Source: Saturnia japonica
Lineage: Eukaryota; Arthropoda; Insecta; Lepidoptera; Saturniidae
DNA: 64,000 nt
Direction of reading: 5' to 3'
Assembly (NCBI GenBank): GCA_033032175.1
Contig: CM065323.1
Coordinates: 8,618,001-8,682,000, forward strand
The first letter of the stretch is position 1; every line of letters begins with the position of its first letter. Position numbers and translations under genes: made by a program. Below the pieces are notes generated by a model. It was not told where the DNA came from and did no database searches. It saw only the letters and a program-made list of their open reading frames with translations. This document shows, one piece after another, positions 23,501 through 38,500 of this stretch.

Positions 23501-26500
23501 GATATAACTTGACATTGTTAAAGTACCAATCTATAATTATAATAAAAGAGTGAACAGTCGAAATCTGAAGATATTAGAGAAAAAAATTCTACGGCGGGTT
23601 TTAGAATCAAGGACAGAACACATTTCGATAGTTTTTGGAATCTTGGTATGTCTGTCCCCCTATATGTTTGAACGCCAATCACGCAAAAACTACTGCACCG
23701 AATTTAATGAAATTTGGTGTGATTGTAGTTTATAATCTGAAGGTACATTTAGGATGCATTTTTACACGTATAGGCATTTGTATGGTCTATAAATTGCGTT
23801 TAGGTTATGTACATATAAAAAGGAACGTATGTGTATGTGTGTATGATAAAAGACATTAAAATTATCCAAATTATTTTATTTTTGCATAATTTTTAATAAA
23901 ATCAATAAAAGGAAACATATTTATTTTTATTTTCCAACAGTATCCATAAATGACGCTGTACGGTTTGGTTTCAATTATCATGAAATTAGTTTAATATTTA
24001 TTGTCACACTTAAGTATATTTTCTATTTATTGTAATATGATTGAAATCATTTCGGCTAGGCCAGTATGTCAACTTAATTATGTATATATGTTAGAATTTA
24101 AGAGCTGTAGATTTCCTGAAATAAATAAATAAAAAAAAACAATAGTTTGGGGTTTTTGTGCAATTGAGATTTGATTAAATTACACTAAGCAAACATATTA
24201 TAAAACATTATTATTCACTGGAAAATAACGGTATATAAAAATAAAGTTATTAAACAATCTTAGCTTTTCGTAAATGATTGCAAAACTGTACATTTTTTAT
24301 GCCTTTATGTATTTTAGATAATGTCAGTACAATTGTTAAACTGTAAATTTACATTAATATTGTGAAGACATATAGTTATAAGTTTTGTATTCTTTTCGAG
24401 TACCTCGGCAGTCAAACCAAGTTATGCGGCCGATAACCAGTACTACAAAAATGCCCGTGTACGCCGAGTACCGAGTAATAAATTGAGTACTCGGCGCATC
24501 TCTAATAAAAATGTATAGCCGGTTAGGCATTAACATATATAGGTAATTCCAAAATCAGTACAATCAGACATTGGTTTGATCGCGTTACATATACTAGACT
24601 ATAGTCTAAATCCGTACATTATTATCAAACGAAGCCTTGACCATGACATTCTAACAAAAAAATTGTAGCTGATTCTGGGGCCAGTGACGGATAGGTGTGA
24701 TATAAGTGCATATAGCTTTATTATTGATTATAATAAGGCAACGTAAGTTTTAAAACTTAAGCCAATCATTTTAGGCACAAAATTCTGTGGAAGACAACAT
24801 AGGTTGAAAGGTGGTGGGAGGAGGACATTACGGGACCTAATGTCCACGTAAAGAGACAAACGGGAGCCATGCATTGTTAGTGCTAACTATCTCAGGCTAG
24901 ACAAAACCCTAAGCAGACATATTTCACTAGCATCGAACATGTAAATGGAAAAATAGACATTCCATTATTCAAGTTATTTGAACATTAAATTCAGGAAGGA
25001 ATCGTTAACACCGACGTCTATTTATTTTAATATACCGCCTTTTAATCAACATAACATATAATTTAGGTACTTTTTACAAGTTATTTGTCATTTTCTTAGT
25101 TAAGCAAGTTTAAATCATTATATGAAGTTTTCAGATAGGTTTTCATAAATAATCAGTTGTCAACACTTATCATTTCACCTTCCATTATATTAATTAAGTA
25201 ATAATATAAAAAAAATCCAAAAGAGATATATATAAATAAATTAATCTAAAAAACATCATAGTATTACTAAGTGGCATTCTTAAATTATCTTAATTGAGAA
25301 CCCATTAGAATTAATTTATTTTAGTATGTGTAATAAAACGAATGTTTTTTAAACCATTCGTTTAGCTTCATCCAAACTAAATCCACATTGCAATAATAAA
25401 GAAAAGCAAAATACTCATTTAGATATATATCATTTATTTGAAAAACTTTAGTAATATCAAAGTTTATTTATTTTATATTCACCATATGAAAACAAATGAA
25501 AACTAACTTGCTAATAAATGAATTCTCACGTGAATATTAAAATAAATTTCCAACAATGTAGTATGCTAGTCGCTGCAAAATGAAATCCATTCTGTGCGAA
25601 GATTATAAATATTGTGAGGCGTACGCTGTAAAATAGGTATGGGGGGAGATCGCATTCCTTGATAAAGACCTTGATGCTGTACGCTAAATATGCAAAATGG
25701 ATACGGCATATTAAAAATCTTGAAAGCATATTCACCGCAAATATACACAGCATTTGCATAGTTCAATACACAAGATATGAAAACCGCAGTCTATAAGACA
25801 AGTTTTCAATAGCCTCATAACTAGAGATCGTTTTTGTAAAATATTGGTATAATTTAGTCGATAACTAGTGCATTTTATAAAACATTCATTGGATATAAGT
25901 CGACTGTATAATTTTATTCCGCTTTGTATACCGATAAAGAAATAAAATTAAAGTGAATGAACAACCTATTTACATGATTGCTAAAGTGGATAAGGCGAGG
26001 CAAAATTTTATTACTATCCCTCATCCGCCCTCGATGCAATGTGGACGGTAATAAGTTGCTAGAGTAATGCTCATCTATATTTTCTTAATGGTTTTTATAG
26101 TTTTATTTTATGAATTACCTCGATATACCGTAACCGGTTTTCTGTAAAAGAAACTAGGTCATTTGTCACTTAGAATAATAGAAAGACTTTGGTTTACAAC
26201 TGAGCTGAGGTAACAATTAACTTCATTAACAATGCATAATAGACGTCATTTATGTAGTTGTACGGTAAAAAAAGTTAGTTTGTATTTTTAATTTTTTTTT
26301 TGCAATTTATCGGTTAACCTGTAGTTTCACGTAAGAAACAAACTATAAACCATTGACCACACGATCGATTTTATTTCTAATAAAGTCTTCCTTACATTTG
26401 CTCACCACAAAATAACATCGTTCCAAATTGATAATTAAAGCCTAGTAACTATTAACCTACAAGTTAGCTTATCTAATATATTACTATATTAAAGATGACA

Positions 26501-29500
26501 TCAATATGTTTAAAAATATATTTGGTATTCGGTTCTGAATACCAATGGAATATTGAATACTTCAACTGTACTTTTACTGGATTTGTACTTTATATTTTAT
26601 TATTTTATCATAGCAATAGATAATAGACAACAATGATGTATTATGTAGATACGATTTACGAATCCAAGAGAATTATTTGAACTCTCCAAATACCAACACT
26701 AACATAGAAAACTTGACAACAGCAGTCAATAAAGAAATTAATGATAATTTTAGAACAAACATCCTCATCACATAGAGAATTCATGCTAAATAATAAAATA
26801 AAGAAGCCTATACAAAAAATGTACTATTCCTACTGAATAAACTTAACCTACGTCTAGGTTTGTTCAAACAATTTTAAAACTTGATGTTTTTATTATTTAC
26901 GGCATTTTATTCATAAATTCATTTATATGAACATCGATAATAAATTTAACTGTTAACATCTCAATCAATTCCTCCTAAGCAAACATTTGCATATCAGTGA
27001 TTTATAATATTTATTCCTTTAAACAGTTAGTTCTCAACTAAAAAATAACCATATAACAGACAATTAAACTTAAAATAATCACTGAAATTTTCGTAACGAG
27101 TAAATAACAATTTGATTTCCTATTTAAAAAAATAAAAAAGTATTTACTTGACATTATAATGTCCTCGACGGAAAACCCCCGAGTCGCACTATATGCATGC
27201 ATTGCAAGCCCTTTTAATTTGTGACAAAGATTTTGTTCCAAACTACCAACTTTGGCTTCACAACAACAAGGCTACATATTGTCACTACAATTAATAGTTA
27301 AAAAATACTTTATTGCTTTATCGTTTGATCACAATCTCACCTGATGCTGAGTGACGAATGACGATATGGTTCAAGATGATAAATTTAAATATCATAACAC
27401 TAAACATTCTTTAAGCACTTCTTTTATCGTTTCAGTTATTAACATTTCACCTATAGAAAGATGGACCTCCGCAAAGTAACGCCTTCGTCATTCAAGGCAT
27501 TCCGGTTACAATTATAAATTACACTGTTTATTAATAATACTTTTTTAATAAGCGTCAAAACCCAAGAGCTTCACTATCACAGAATCTACAGACGTAAACA
27601 CTATGGTAAAGCACCATATAAACGAATGCATTTGCATAAAATTATGTTACTGGTGGAAAGATAATATGCGGCTACTGTGTTGAAGATATATTTTACATAA
27701 TTAGCTGTCGGTTCAAACTGCAAATTATGTTAAAATATCATAAGGTACTATTACATTGTTTTTTTAAGTGGAATGTTGTTTTATTAACACATTAAACTGG
27801 AATGTATTTAAAGTTATGATGCAAAACAAATGTAACTACAACTGCAACGTTTTAGTCGAAAAATAATTATTTTATGTTTCTTCTTTTTGGAGATTATTTA
27901 ACTATTTCTTAGTCCAGTATTTTATGTATATATTAACTCTGCGTTGTTTTATTTAGAAACTACAAGATACAATTGTTTTGTGTATTGCTTTTCTTTTTTA
28001 TTCGACGCAGAGACAACAGTAATCGGGGTTTCTGTACTTAGTTTTTTTTTATGTCATTTATTTTAACCGTTTGAATTCAACACTAATTGTTGCTGGATTC
28101 TGATGAACAATTACCTAATAAGAACGGCTAAAGAATGTACAAATTTTGAAGATATAAGTTTAATTATTTACAAATACATTATATCGAAGTTTAAAACTCA
28201 CTTGAAGCGATTATGACTCGGTTGTAGTGTGTTTTGACAACGCGTTAATCGATGTGGGTTCGAATAATGCAGTGAAACTGAGTTTTTGGTGAAGTTATTC
28301 ATGCTGATGTAACTATAGCATGGTGGTAAGCATTTTTTTAATGATCACCTGGTTTACTACAACATTCAAGTTGAAAATCTGTCGATAATCACTTGTGTTT
28401 TCCGACTAGGGTTAGCGTATCATCAGCCGCATCGCACTTAACATCAAGAGAAATTTTAGATATATACCAATCTATAAAGAATAACACATCTATATTCCTA
28501 TATTTGTAGACTATATACAAGACAGAAAAATAAATAATCTATATAAGTAAAATGATTGAGATTTGCCATTGTGCGCACATCACGCGATAACTACTGGATA
28601 GATTTTGATAATTTTGTTTGATTCTACTCCTTATATACTTGGTTCTTAAAAAAAAGTAACACTATATCTTCATATACAATAATTCTGTAGTCCACGCAAG
28701 CGGCGCCGCGTACCCATCTAGTATATAATAATGCAATATTACATTCATTTATCCAGAATTACATTCCAGATTTTCACAAAAAACATATTAAATATGGTAG
28801 CCAAATTTATGTATAAAAATTATAAATAAAATTACTAAATCACCGCTAACCAATAACAAAAAGTATTAAGTGAATTTGTTGTTTAAAGAGCTACAGAAGA
28901 ATTTTCTTTACGCATAAGAAATTAAATTACTTTATCAAAACTAATTTATATGCACTTCCCCATTAAACATTGCGTCCAAGATCTTTTCTTAACTGATAAA
29001 CAAGCATTTTATACTGAACATATTTATAGTACTAATTTAAACTCATATTAAACATTTACTTACTCGTTTAGTTCAAATAATCTACTACATTAGTTACGTT
29101 TCGAGTTTACTTGGTGTAGTCTAATGGAAATTCTTTGGAGAATAAAATAAATTATGTACTTATTTCCCGTGTAGGTATATGGATGTTGTAATGTAATACT
29201 AATTAATAGACAAGACCACTTTAAATCGATTCTGAAAATATTCGAAATATATACTTGATGCTGTAATAACAAATATGCATACGATAGAATTAGCGTTGTG
29301 TTTTTGTATTAAATAGTAGCTGTTTCCGCAAACTTTAATAACTTTTTATTTAATGAAAATAACGTGATTTTTTTTTAGATAAGGACCAAGTATCCAAGGA
29401 GTAAAAAAAAAATCACAAAAATATCCAGTAGTATTACTTGATGCGCGCGCAAAGGAAACCTTAATCATTTTATTTAAACTGAATAGTAATAAATGACGTG

Positions 29501-32500
29501 TTAAGTTGAATTAGTCAAGATGTCATAGAGGCTGAAAAGTAATATCTTTAAAACTGCAATTATTTTATAGAGATTTCCAAACTAAAAAGTAATAAGACAG
29601 AAAAATGCACTTTCGACACTGAGCACAAACTTATTTAAATTACAATTGAGTGATACAAAACCACAACGTATTACGATGAGGTCATCAGTTTTTTTCTATC
29701 ACTAGCATAAAAAATTATATTTTTTTATAACTGAAGTTTATACTCAAAATCAGAAGTATTTTTGAATAACCAACAGTATATTATTAAACCAATATAAAAC
29801 ATTATAAAATAAAAATTAATTATTATCTATACCTACTATTCAATTATTCGACACTTACATAATATGATTTCCTAGATATGCATTCTATTCCTAGAAGTGC
29901 ATTCCCATCAATTCGCAATTTATATGAGAATCTGTGAGATTCTCCTTAACATTTACTATTCCTTACCGTCGAACAGATATTGGTATCTAATATGGTAAAA
30001 GGCTGTGTTCTAGAAAACTTATTACCCCGAACGTACATTAATGTAGATACTTTAACGTAATCTTAGCCTTTAGATTAAATTAATACCATTTTTAACTGAC
30101 TTCAAAAAAGGAAGGAGATTATCAATTCGGTTGTATTTTTTTTATGTTTGTTACCACGTATCTCCGTCATTTATTAACCGATTTAAAATATTATTAGGAA
30201 GTTTCCTAAAATTTCTTAAAAACTTGGCTGGCACCGACTCCAAAAATAAGAATAATTGTATATTATTAACTAATAAAATATGTGGCAGACGAATAGTTCG
30301 TAGGAATATCAAATTGAGTTTAAAAAAGATATTGTTAAGAAAATTGAGGTAATAAAATAACGTTATTTTTTTATTTTTTTTAGTGCATTTATTCAAAGTA
30401 GTATTTTGGAGTTAGTTTTGATTTTTTGAAAAATGTTTATGATCATAGTTTAACTTAAATGCAAAAATCGGTGAATGTATTTATCATCATGTCATGTGTA
30501 TGGTAAATAGGCTTGCAAACCTCTTCTACTTTCTCGGCTTTCATTAATCACTGCATGACTCGCGGCGGTTTCATGTGCTTTTCACCTTTGTTCATCATAT
30601 CAGCCCAGTCAGTGTCTGTTCTTTACGTTATATATCTTTTGTACAATTTCTTACATCATTCATACGCTCAACGTGCCCAAACCAACGAAGCATAACTTTA
30701 AACAGTATGTTAGTGACATTCTCTTTTAAACCAGTCGCTCCGTGTGTCTAGTTGTTCTTGTTAGTTTAAAATAGTAATTGATTGTATGATGGTTTATTTC
30801 AAATCACACCGTAATGGAAACACGATATACAGATAAGGATAAATCTAGATCTCTGTAAAACCCGTAAAGTTAGAACATGGATATCACAATTGCATGATAA
30901 AGGAAAATTAAGGACTTGAGTTTCCGAAGCTGACACAGCTCGCAGTAACATAAAACCCAATAAGATAAGAAACAAGAAATTGCACATTTATATCGCATCT
31001 GGCTTTACACAGAAAAGAACATAAAATTTAACAAGCCGTTATCAAAGGCTTGAAAAGCGATCGAACCATAAGAAGTGGGTGGTCTGTCAAAAAAATAAAT
31101 AAACAAGAAAATGGCGGAAAAGCTCTAGGTGTTCTCATAAATAATGCATCGGAATTCGAATGCGTGGTGTGCGAAAACGGTGTTCCTTTTGCCGCAATAC
31201 GCACCGTTACTGTGCTGTCCGCGTCAACAAGATAAATAGGTGCATTTGAAGAGAACAAGCCAAATACAAAATCTTTTAGTAAATAAAATTTTATAAAGCT
31301 TTGTTTTAAAGAAATCATATTATTGCTTTTTAAATGAAACAAATTTAATTTAACAAGCCGTATTAATCATACATAATGGCAAAACTATGCATGTAATATA
31401 AAAACTTGCAGTTCTAAAATTTATATTTTGTGATCTCACTTTGTAGACACCAAAGCTAGATAAAGTAAATTTACATTATGAAAATAATAAGAAAATCACC
31501 AGTAACATTATTATTATTTATTACAATTCAAAATGCAACTGAATCGCATCTACGTGAGATAGTTTGTATAACAATATATATGTATCCTCTAATCAATTCA
31601 GCACAACTACACCAAGTTTCATTTGCGTAAATAACCGATACGTAGGCATTCCGTTCATAACACGACTTATTTAGTTATTCGACAGACAATATGCTCGGGA
31701 ATCTATGAACCTCACGACTCGTATTGTGATGGGAATAATGTCATATTATGTTTGTTTATAATTTGAACTGAAAATGTAAAAGATATACACGTAATAGCTT
31801 CATTATTCTACTCACGTGCTACCATATTTTAGTAAAGTATAATAAAATGTATAAATACATAAAACCTTGTTGATATTTGTTTTCTTTTTCAACATCGTTA
31901 TAGTCATCTCAGCCAAAAGACATTCATTCACTGCTGAACATGGACCTCCTTCAATAGATCGCCACAATGAATTCTATTACAATGTTTGTATCTATAGGGT
32001 TCCCGCAACATTCACCAAGTCATTCACCACCAAACTGAGATTGCCAACCCGCCTGCTAAGCGTAATGATCTCCAATTATTAAATGGCATTTTTTTTCATA
32101 CGTAATTGTAATTTATCGCAGAGCCATTACTTAAAACAATAATCAAAGAGTGAGACTTAAGAACTTATTAATATCAACTTATTTAACTGATGGATTTGGA
32201 TTTCTAGAAAGTAAACTTTTTTTCTACGAAGAAATAAAAACGATACTAATCTGAACAGCGATAAGGCCTGAATTATAAATATTAATAACGATAAATGTTT
32301 TATTGGGTGCACATACCACAATAGGAGTAAGTTCTGTTGTTAATTCTGTATTTGGTATTCGAAAGACCAATATTATATTATTAAACCAAATCTCTTTGCG
32401 TAATTTAGGTTTTTAAGCTAATTAGATAAATTTAACTCATTCTATTGCAGAAAAACATATTTAGTAAATTGTAGAGTTTGTTATTTTAATATCACCGATT

Positions 32501-35500
32501 CTTCTCTGTCACTGCACTGCTTGTAAATAGACTATCACCTCTAGAACTCAACAGGCGAGACATGAATAAGACTGTTCAATAATTCATGGGGAATAAATAA
32601 AGCATGCTCCTTAACACTCCTCTGAGAAGGATATTTTTCAAGTCTCACTTAAAGTCAATTCCAAAGCTATAAAAAGCAATATATTGTTTTATTCAGTTGT
32701 TAATTTACTGTATGAATTTTCTTAAAAGTAGGAAATTATAAGGTGTTATTAAAATGAGAATTACGTGGACAACTACGATGGATTCATCATTAGTCAGTTG
32801 TGTGTCATCAATTAATTGTCGTTCGGTTCCAATGCTGTAATAATCCTTAGTCTACAATAACATCATATTAATTTGATATGATCCAATTGGTAGTTAAAAT
32901 CATTGGTAAATCGATAATGTTATCACAAATTTAGTGGTCTGTTATTTGGAACATACAGATTCAGTTGAAAATGAAGCATACGTGGCAAGGAACAACACTA
33001 GCCACAAATATTTACAGTTTGTTAAGTCTGCCTTAAGAATAATCTTCACACCAAGTATTTCAACTTGAGTAAAGTGGCTATCCAGCGGAGTATTAGAAAT
33101 TTACTCGATCTTCATGTATGTTTTATGAGATTGTCGGGTTCCTTCTCGTCTACGAAATTTAATGATGGTACCTAGTACGAATGTAAAACGATGTCTTTAG
33201 TAAAAACTAATTAACTGAGATATAGAATCAAAATATTAAAAACAGCTTCAACTTTACCTTGACCTAGGATAAGCTAATCTATAAATGATCTGTGTAATGT
33301 GTACAATATTCGTTTAACTAGCAATTTTATCACCAATTACGGACAATGGTAATTTGCACAAGCGTTTTTACAATTTGAATCAATTTATGCACGCATGCTC
33401 GTCGTGACAAATAGAGACGCACACCGACGTGGTAACTTTTAAAATACATATACAAATAAAATTAGCAGATGCATTGACTTGAAAAGACATAAGACACTGA
33501 TTATCACGCCATCGATAATTAAGACCGTTGCACGCAAAGTACTTTTGCTATGTCGTAAACTTGCATAGCAATTTGGGGACAGTGACTTTTGGATATTTGT
33601 TAATACTCCTTAGTCACAAAAAAATTCACCGTCATTATTAAACTAAATTGCAATAGATATTTTAACATATGCGCTTAAATATATTTTATGGTCAAAAGCT
33701 CTTAGTCGAAAAACATTACATAATTGCAATAGAATCTAAAGTAAAGGGTGATCTATACAGGTATAATCATTTTGATTTCTAATCATTCCTGAAAATATTG
33801 GGAACCTTATTAAGAAGAAATATTCAACGATATTGTTGGATTTCAAAGACATGTATCGAAATTCAACTTTGCATCCGATTCAACTAATTAGTAAATTTAT
33901 GTTGAAGAACAAAACCGAGGTTACGACATTAATTATTTTAATGGCATAGAAAATTGCGTTTTAACATTAAATTATGGAGTTTTAACTGTCTCAGTGGCCC
34001 AGTTATAATATAGTCTCGTATATAAGCGACATTATGCAACTAATTTCTAAAATCGTATTACGTCACCCAGTTACAAGTTATTTTTATTCTTCAATCTATG
34101 ATAATTAATGTCTAAAAATTACTAATTATATTTATAAACGTATTAATGTTAATTAAAATCACTTTGTTTAAATAGGACACGTAAAATAATTAAATAATCG
34201 AATAGTTTTCAATATACAATAATGAAAACAATATAATATAATTGAAACAATATTTCCTATGCAAGAAAAGCAAAGGCTTTCTACGTATGTATGTATGTAT
34301 ATAAACAAAAGTTATTAGAAGGAAAATTTTCAATGACAAACATAATTGCAAACGTAAAGAAATAAAGAGGAAAATTATTGATAATTTGCAACTTGCTATA
34401 TAACTTACACAAGCCATAAAAAATAAGCTAATTTCACACAGTAACGTGTTGTTTATAAATTTTTACTTAATCTGCCTTCATAACAAAATTTTAACTAGTA
34501 GTCTATTGGCTTTGAAAAGACTGTATATTTTTTTAGGTCATTTAAGAATATACGATATTTCACAAGAGCTTTATTTTAAATATAAAAAAATGGAGATCAA
34601 AAATATTGTAAGTAGTTTGAAGTTATAGAAAATATTGCAGGCAGCATTCAGTCCCATCATTTATGAACGCAATTCGATCCTAATGTTTAGATTATTAATA
34701 ATCGTCGAGCATAAAATGTGTGTGCAATAGTTAAACCTAAAATAGAAGTATTACTCACGATTGACATGATTGATGTAGTAGGGACCGATCTGGGGATCGT
34801 AGGCCTCCTCCCAGCCCAATGGCAACTCATTGCCGATGCAATCCGCAAATGTCTGAGGCTTTGTGTATCTGAAACAATGATAATATTATCTTTAGTTCCA
34901 AGAAATATGGGAGGACAGTGAACAATTGTTAGAAATTTAGGAACTAAATGTTCTATTTACTTTGAATCATTTTTTATTTTATTTAAAACATCTTTAGTAT
35001 ATTTTGTAAAATATCTTAATTCCTACTTTGTTTCTGTATTTTGGTGTGGATGAACTAAATGCTTTAAAAATATTGTGAGACGTGACAAGAATAATGGTTC
35101 ATAAACTTAACTTTGTTTATTCAGAAAATACTTTTAACATTACACTTTACTAAGTATTTTAGTTTCATAGCAGCACGCGATTTTCATTATTAGTAAAATC
35201 CAGTTGCATCGTAGATAGATACTGAACAATTTTATATCAATTAATTGCTCACCAACAACTGTTCGGTAAAGCGTTTGCCAAACAGCTAATATGTTCCCAC
35301 CGATGCGAAGAGGATCTTATCGACTTAGTCCATAACTATCATTATAGCAAAAATAAAACACGTAAGCATCAGTTATGATTCCAAATCTCTCGATCGAATG
35401 CGTTTTATTACTTACGCTAAGATATTGATTGTATATCTGGACCAATTATTGTAATATGTATGTAAACATGAAAGATTTTATTTAAACAATTATGTTGATA

Positions 35501-38500
35501 TTATTTAAGCACTTTCTGAGGAACAATTTTTTTTTTAATCTTATGTTATAGACAGAAACATGTTAAAATAAAACTAAACGTAGTGAGTATTTTGCGGGAT
35601 CTTAATCTTTAATAGTGTGGTTTTTATATAATTATAAACTTATGTTATTTGATCCTATTTTATGTATCTAATATTGGTGGCATTTTACATGATGTAGTTT
35701 GATATTTTTTACTATTCACAAGTCATAAATAATAAATTAACCATTAATGATTAATTAATGACAGCAAATAATAACCAGAAATATGTATTTTAAGTTGCCA
35801 AGAAAACTTCCTGAAGAGTTCTAAAAAGGAAAACACCATCTCATTAGAACTTCGTTTCACCTTAGAAGATTAGAAAAATATTATATTCACATGACATTGG
35901 GAAAATTCTGTATAAACTGTGCCAATAAATAGGAAAATTAAGAACTAAAGAATACATAGGCAAATACTAAAACTATAGCAATATGAAATATACCATTAGC
36001 CATGGCTATATAAGAAGAATTTCATTATTTCGGTTATCTTAATCAAACCCATCGATAATTACAAGCTACTGGTGCAAAAGGAAATACAAATTATAAGTCT
36101 AGGTTGTGCGCAGATAATATGCAGGTAGTGGCAGAATAATTAATGATGGGCGATGATGCAGGAGCTCACGCGCGTCGGGGCGTGGTGTGGCGGCGCCAGC
36201 GACCTGCTCCACTTCACTTGTACAAGTTTTGATCATGATTCACAAGACTTGTCCAGCAACAAAAAGCGGACTCTCGTTTCCGATGGTGACGAAATCGATT
36301 GGCGCGTCTCATACGCATCCCGCTTAACGGTTTTCGTGACTTTTAATACGGCGTTTATACGGTAGTCGGTTATTAAATAAGATTCCTCGGTTAATTGCCC
36401 ACGTTTATGTCCAGTTTGGCGTACGTGCAACTTTTGAAATGGACGTTTTCGGTGTTCGCGTGATTCCGTTTTACCGTTTGTTGGTTGTTTTGTTGTTAAC
36501 GTTGAGGTTGTCGTAATTTAATATGTAGTTATACTGACAAGTATTGCTAATAACATCTGACATTTAAAATTAATAGACATTTATGTATTCATGTAAAAAA
36601 AATTCAATTTTACTTCTTTTACGGAGTAAGTCTGAAGAATGCGATTCAGCAGGCTTACGGATGACCTAAAAATATGATCAATCCTAAAATAAACCATTAT
36701 TAAATTAAAATTACGGCTTTCAAGACTTTTTCCACTTAATGGAAACTCACGAGGGGTAAATGTTGAATGGAAATTCGTTACTCCTTTCGCACGGCTACCG
36801 AATGCGGCATCCGTTTCAAAACATGATCATACTTATCGAGGCGAGGGGATAGAGGGCGCGTGCGTATGCGCATCCATAGCATCGGTGCAAGAGTGAGAGA
36901 GAAATAACGCCGGTGGTAAGTGGGAGCGGAGCAACTAAAGCAACAATGTTGCTGTTGCATGTGGAACGGCAAAACCAGTCCTGTCAGCGGGATGTCAAGA
37001 CGAGCTGAGTTCTTGGAAACGGTGACCCGTGTCACGGAATCCCTTGCACACAAGTGCAAAATAACGCACACATATATACTATAATATAGACGTTGACTCC
37101 GATCACATTTTTATGATAGAGAGATTAATAGTAGTGACATAATTAATGTGATTAATGGTCCTGCATTATAGACAGACAGATAAAAATAAATTTATAACAC
37201 TTCAAACGATTTACTAAAATTTCGAACTAATATAATTTTTTTACATTTTGAAGCAATGATGGCTCAGTTGGTAACGTGTACGGACTCCGTGTCGATCGAT
37301 GTGAGTTCGAATCCCAACAATGCGCCTGAACTTTCGGTGAAGGATAACATCGTGATAAAACCATAGCATGGTGGTAGGGCTTTTTCTAATGCCTGCCGGG
37401 CTAGATACCATATTCAAGTAGAAAATCTTTCGCCAAGCACCAATAGGTGTGTCCCGGCAGCTGCACTTGAGAGCCAGTCTTCCACTAGGCTTTACGAGCT
37501 ACCATTTTGAGCCACATCGTCATTTAAGATCTGGTGAGATTGTGGCATAATGCTCTAAACCTATAACGATAATTTTTTTTTTATGCGGGTTAGTTTTTAT
37601 TCTTATTAAAAAAGCTATAGTTAACTAATATATACCTAGTATGGTTTTATTAATTACTAGCTGTGCCCGTGGCTTCGCTCGCGTAGACGACAGATGTAGG
37701 TACGCGTAATCCTTATAAATTGTAATTTCTTAAAACTTTAATACTGTTTTATTGAATGAAGATACCGTGATATTTTTTAGAAGGACCAAGTACATAAGAA
37801 ATAATCCAAAAAAAATTTTAAATCTTTCCAGTAGTTTACTGCACAACGGCAAACATCAAGCATTTTATTTCTATAGATACCTACGTTTGTTTACTTTTTT
37901 GATAAGTTTATACGGCAATGATGCTCTATAAAATCTTTTGTTTATTGCTCATGAATAATCTCAATCTCAACAGAGTTATTAGGTATGCTTATCAGGTATG
38001 TTTAGAATCTGTTAAAGTTTGCCTCAAAATTCCTTTCCATTGGGTTGACCTTCAGGGGCCCGATTCTGCTAATAAAATAGTGTTTCAATATTGTGTCGAT
38101 AGTATCTCAATAGACATTTGGTCGCCATTTGGTATTCTCCTATTTGTTTATCATTCTATCGGAAGACCACTGACTCGTTCGGTGTTCTGCTCTACAGTGG
38201 CGTCTCAATGGTGTCTCGATAGTAGTCAAAACGGTATTCTCTCAAACATTTGACAGCTTTATCAATCGTACTTCTATGCTGTTGTGACTATTAAGTAGCC
38301 ACTGAACAACGATAGCTTATCTAGCACGATTGCTTACACGTTACGTAAAAAGTTATATCAAAATAATATAAAAATAAATCGTATTGTAGCCGTCTGTATC
38401 GCTACACTTGCGCATTTTAGCGTTAGCAAATAAAAGCAAATAAAAACAAAAAAGTTACTGTTTCTTTCGCGCTCAAACTTACAAAATATTTTCAAATTAT

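Larger units (their letters stand above)
23160..24504 (+). mobile_element. hAT transposon, internally deleted
   Basis: The 1345-bp element begins TAGAGATCCATTGAGTACT and ends with the inverted AGTACTCGGCGCATCTCTA (15/19 matched). A perfect 8-bp target duplication ATAAAAAT flanks it (23152-23159 and 24505-24512). An 8-bp duplication, TAGAGATG-type ends and an internal hAT dimerisation-domain remnant all point to the hAT superfamily. The right terminus contains extra GAGTACT/CGAGTAC repeats (24398-24496). Most of the transposase is missing. It lies in kibra intron 2. Confidence 0.88.

Noticed and set aside
30131..30396. Overlapping open frames on both strands (73 and 81 codons)
   Set aside because: They lie over an insect dispersed repeat and have AT-driven Lys/Asn/Ile/Leu composition.
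37258..37330. tRNA gene
   Set aside because: A and B boxes are good, but acceptor and anticodon stems do not pair and the sequence continues into a SINE body with a second copy at 28212.
37918..38253. 111-codon plus-strand open frame
   Set aside because: It runs across the GGGGCCC inverted-repeat end and has no family-like motif, so it looks accidental.
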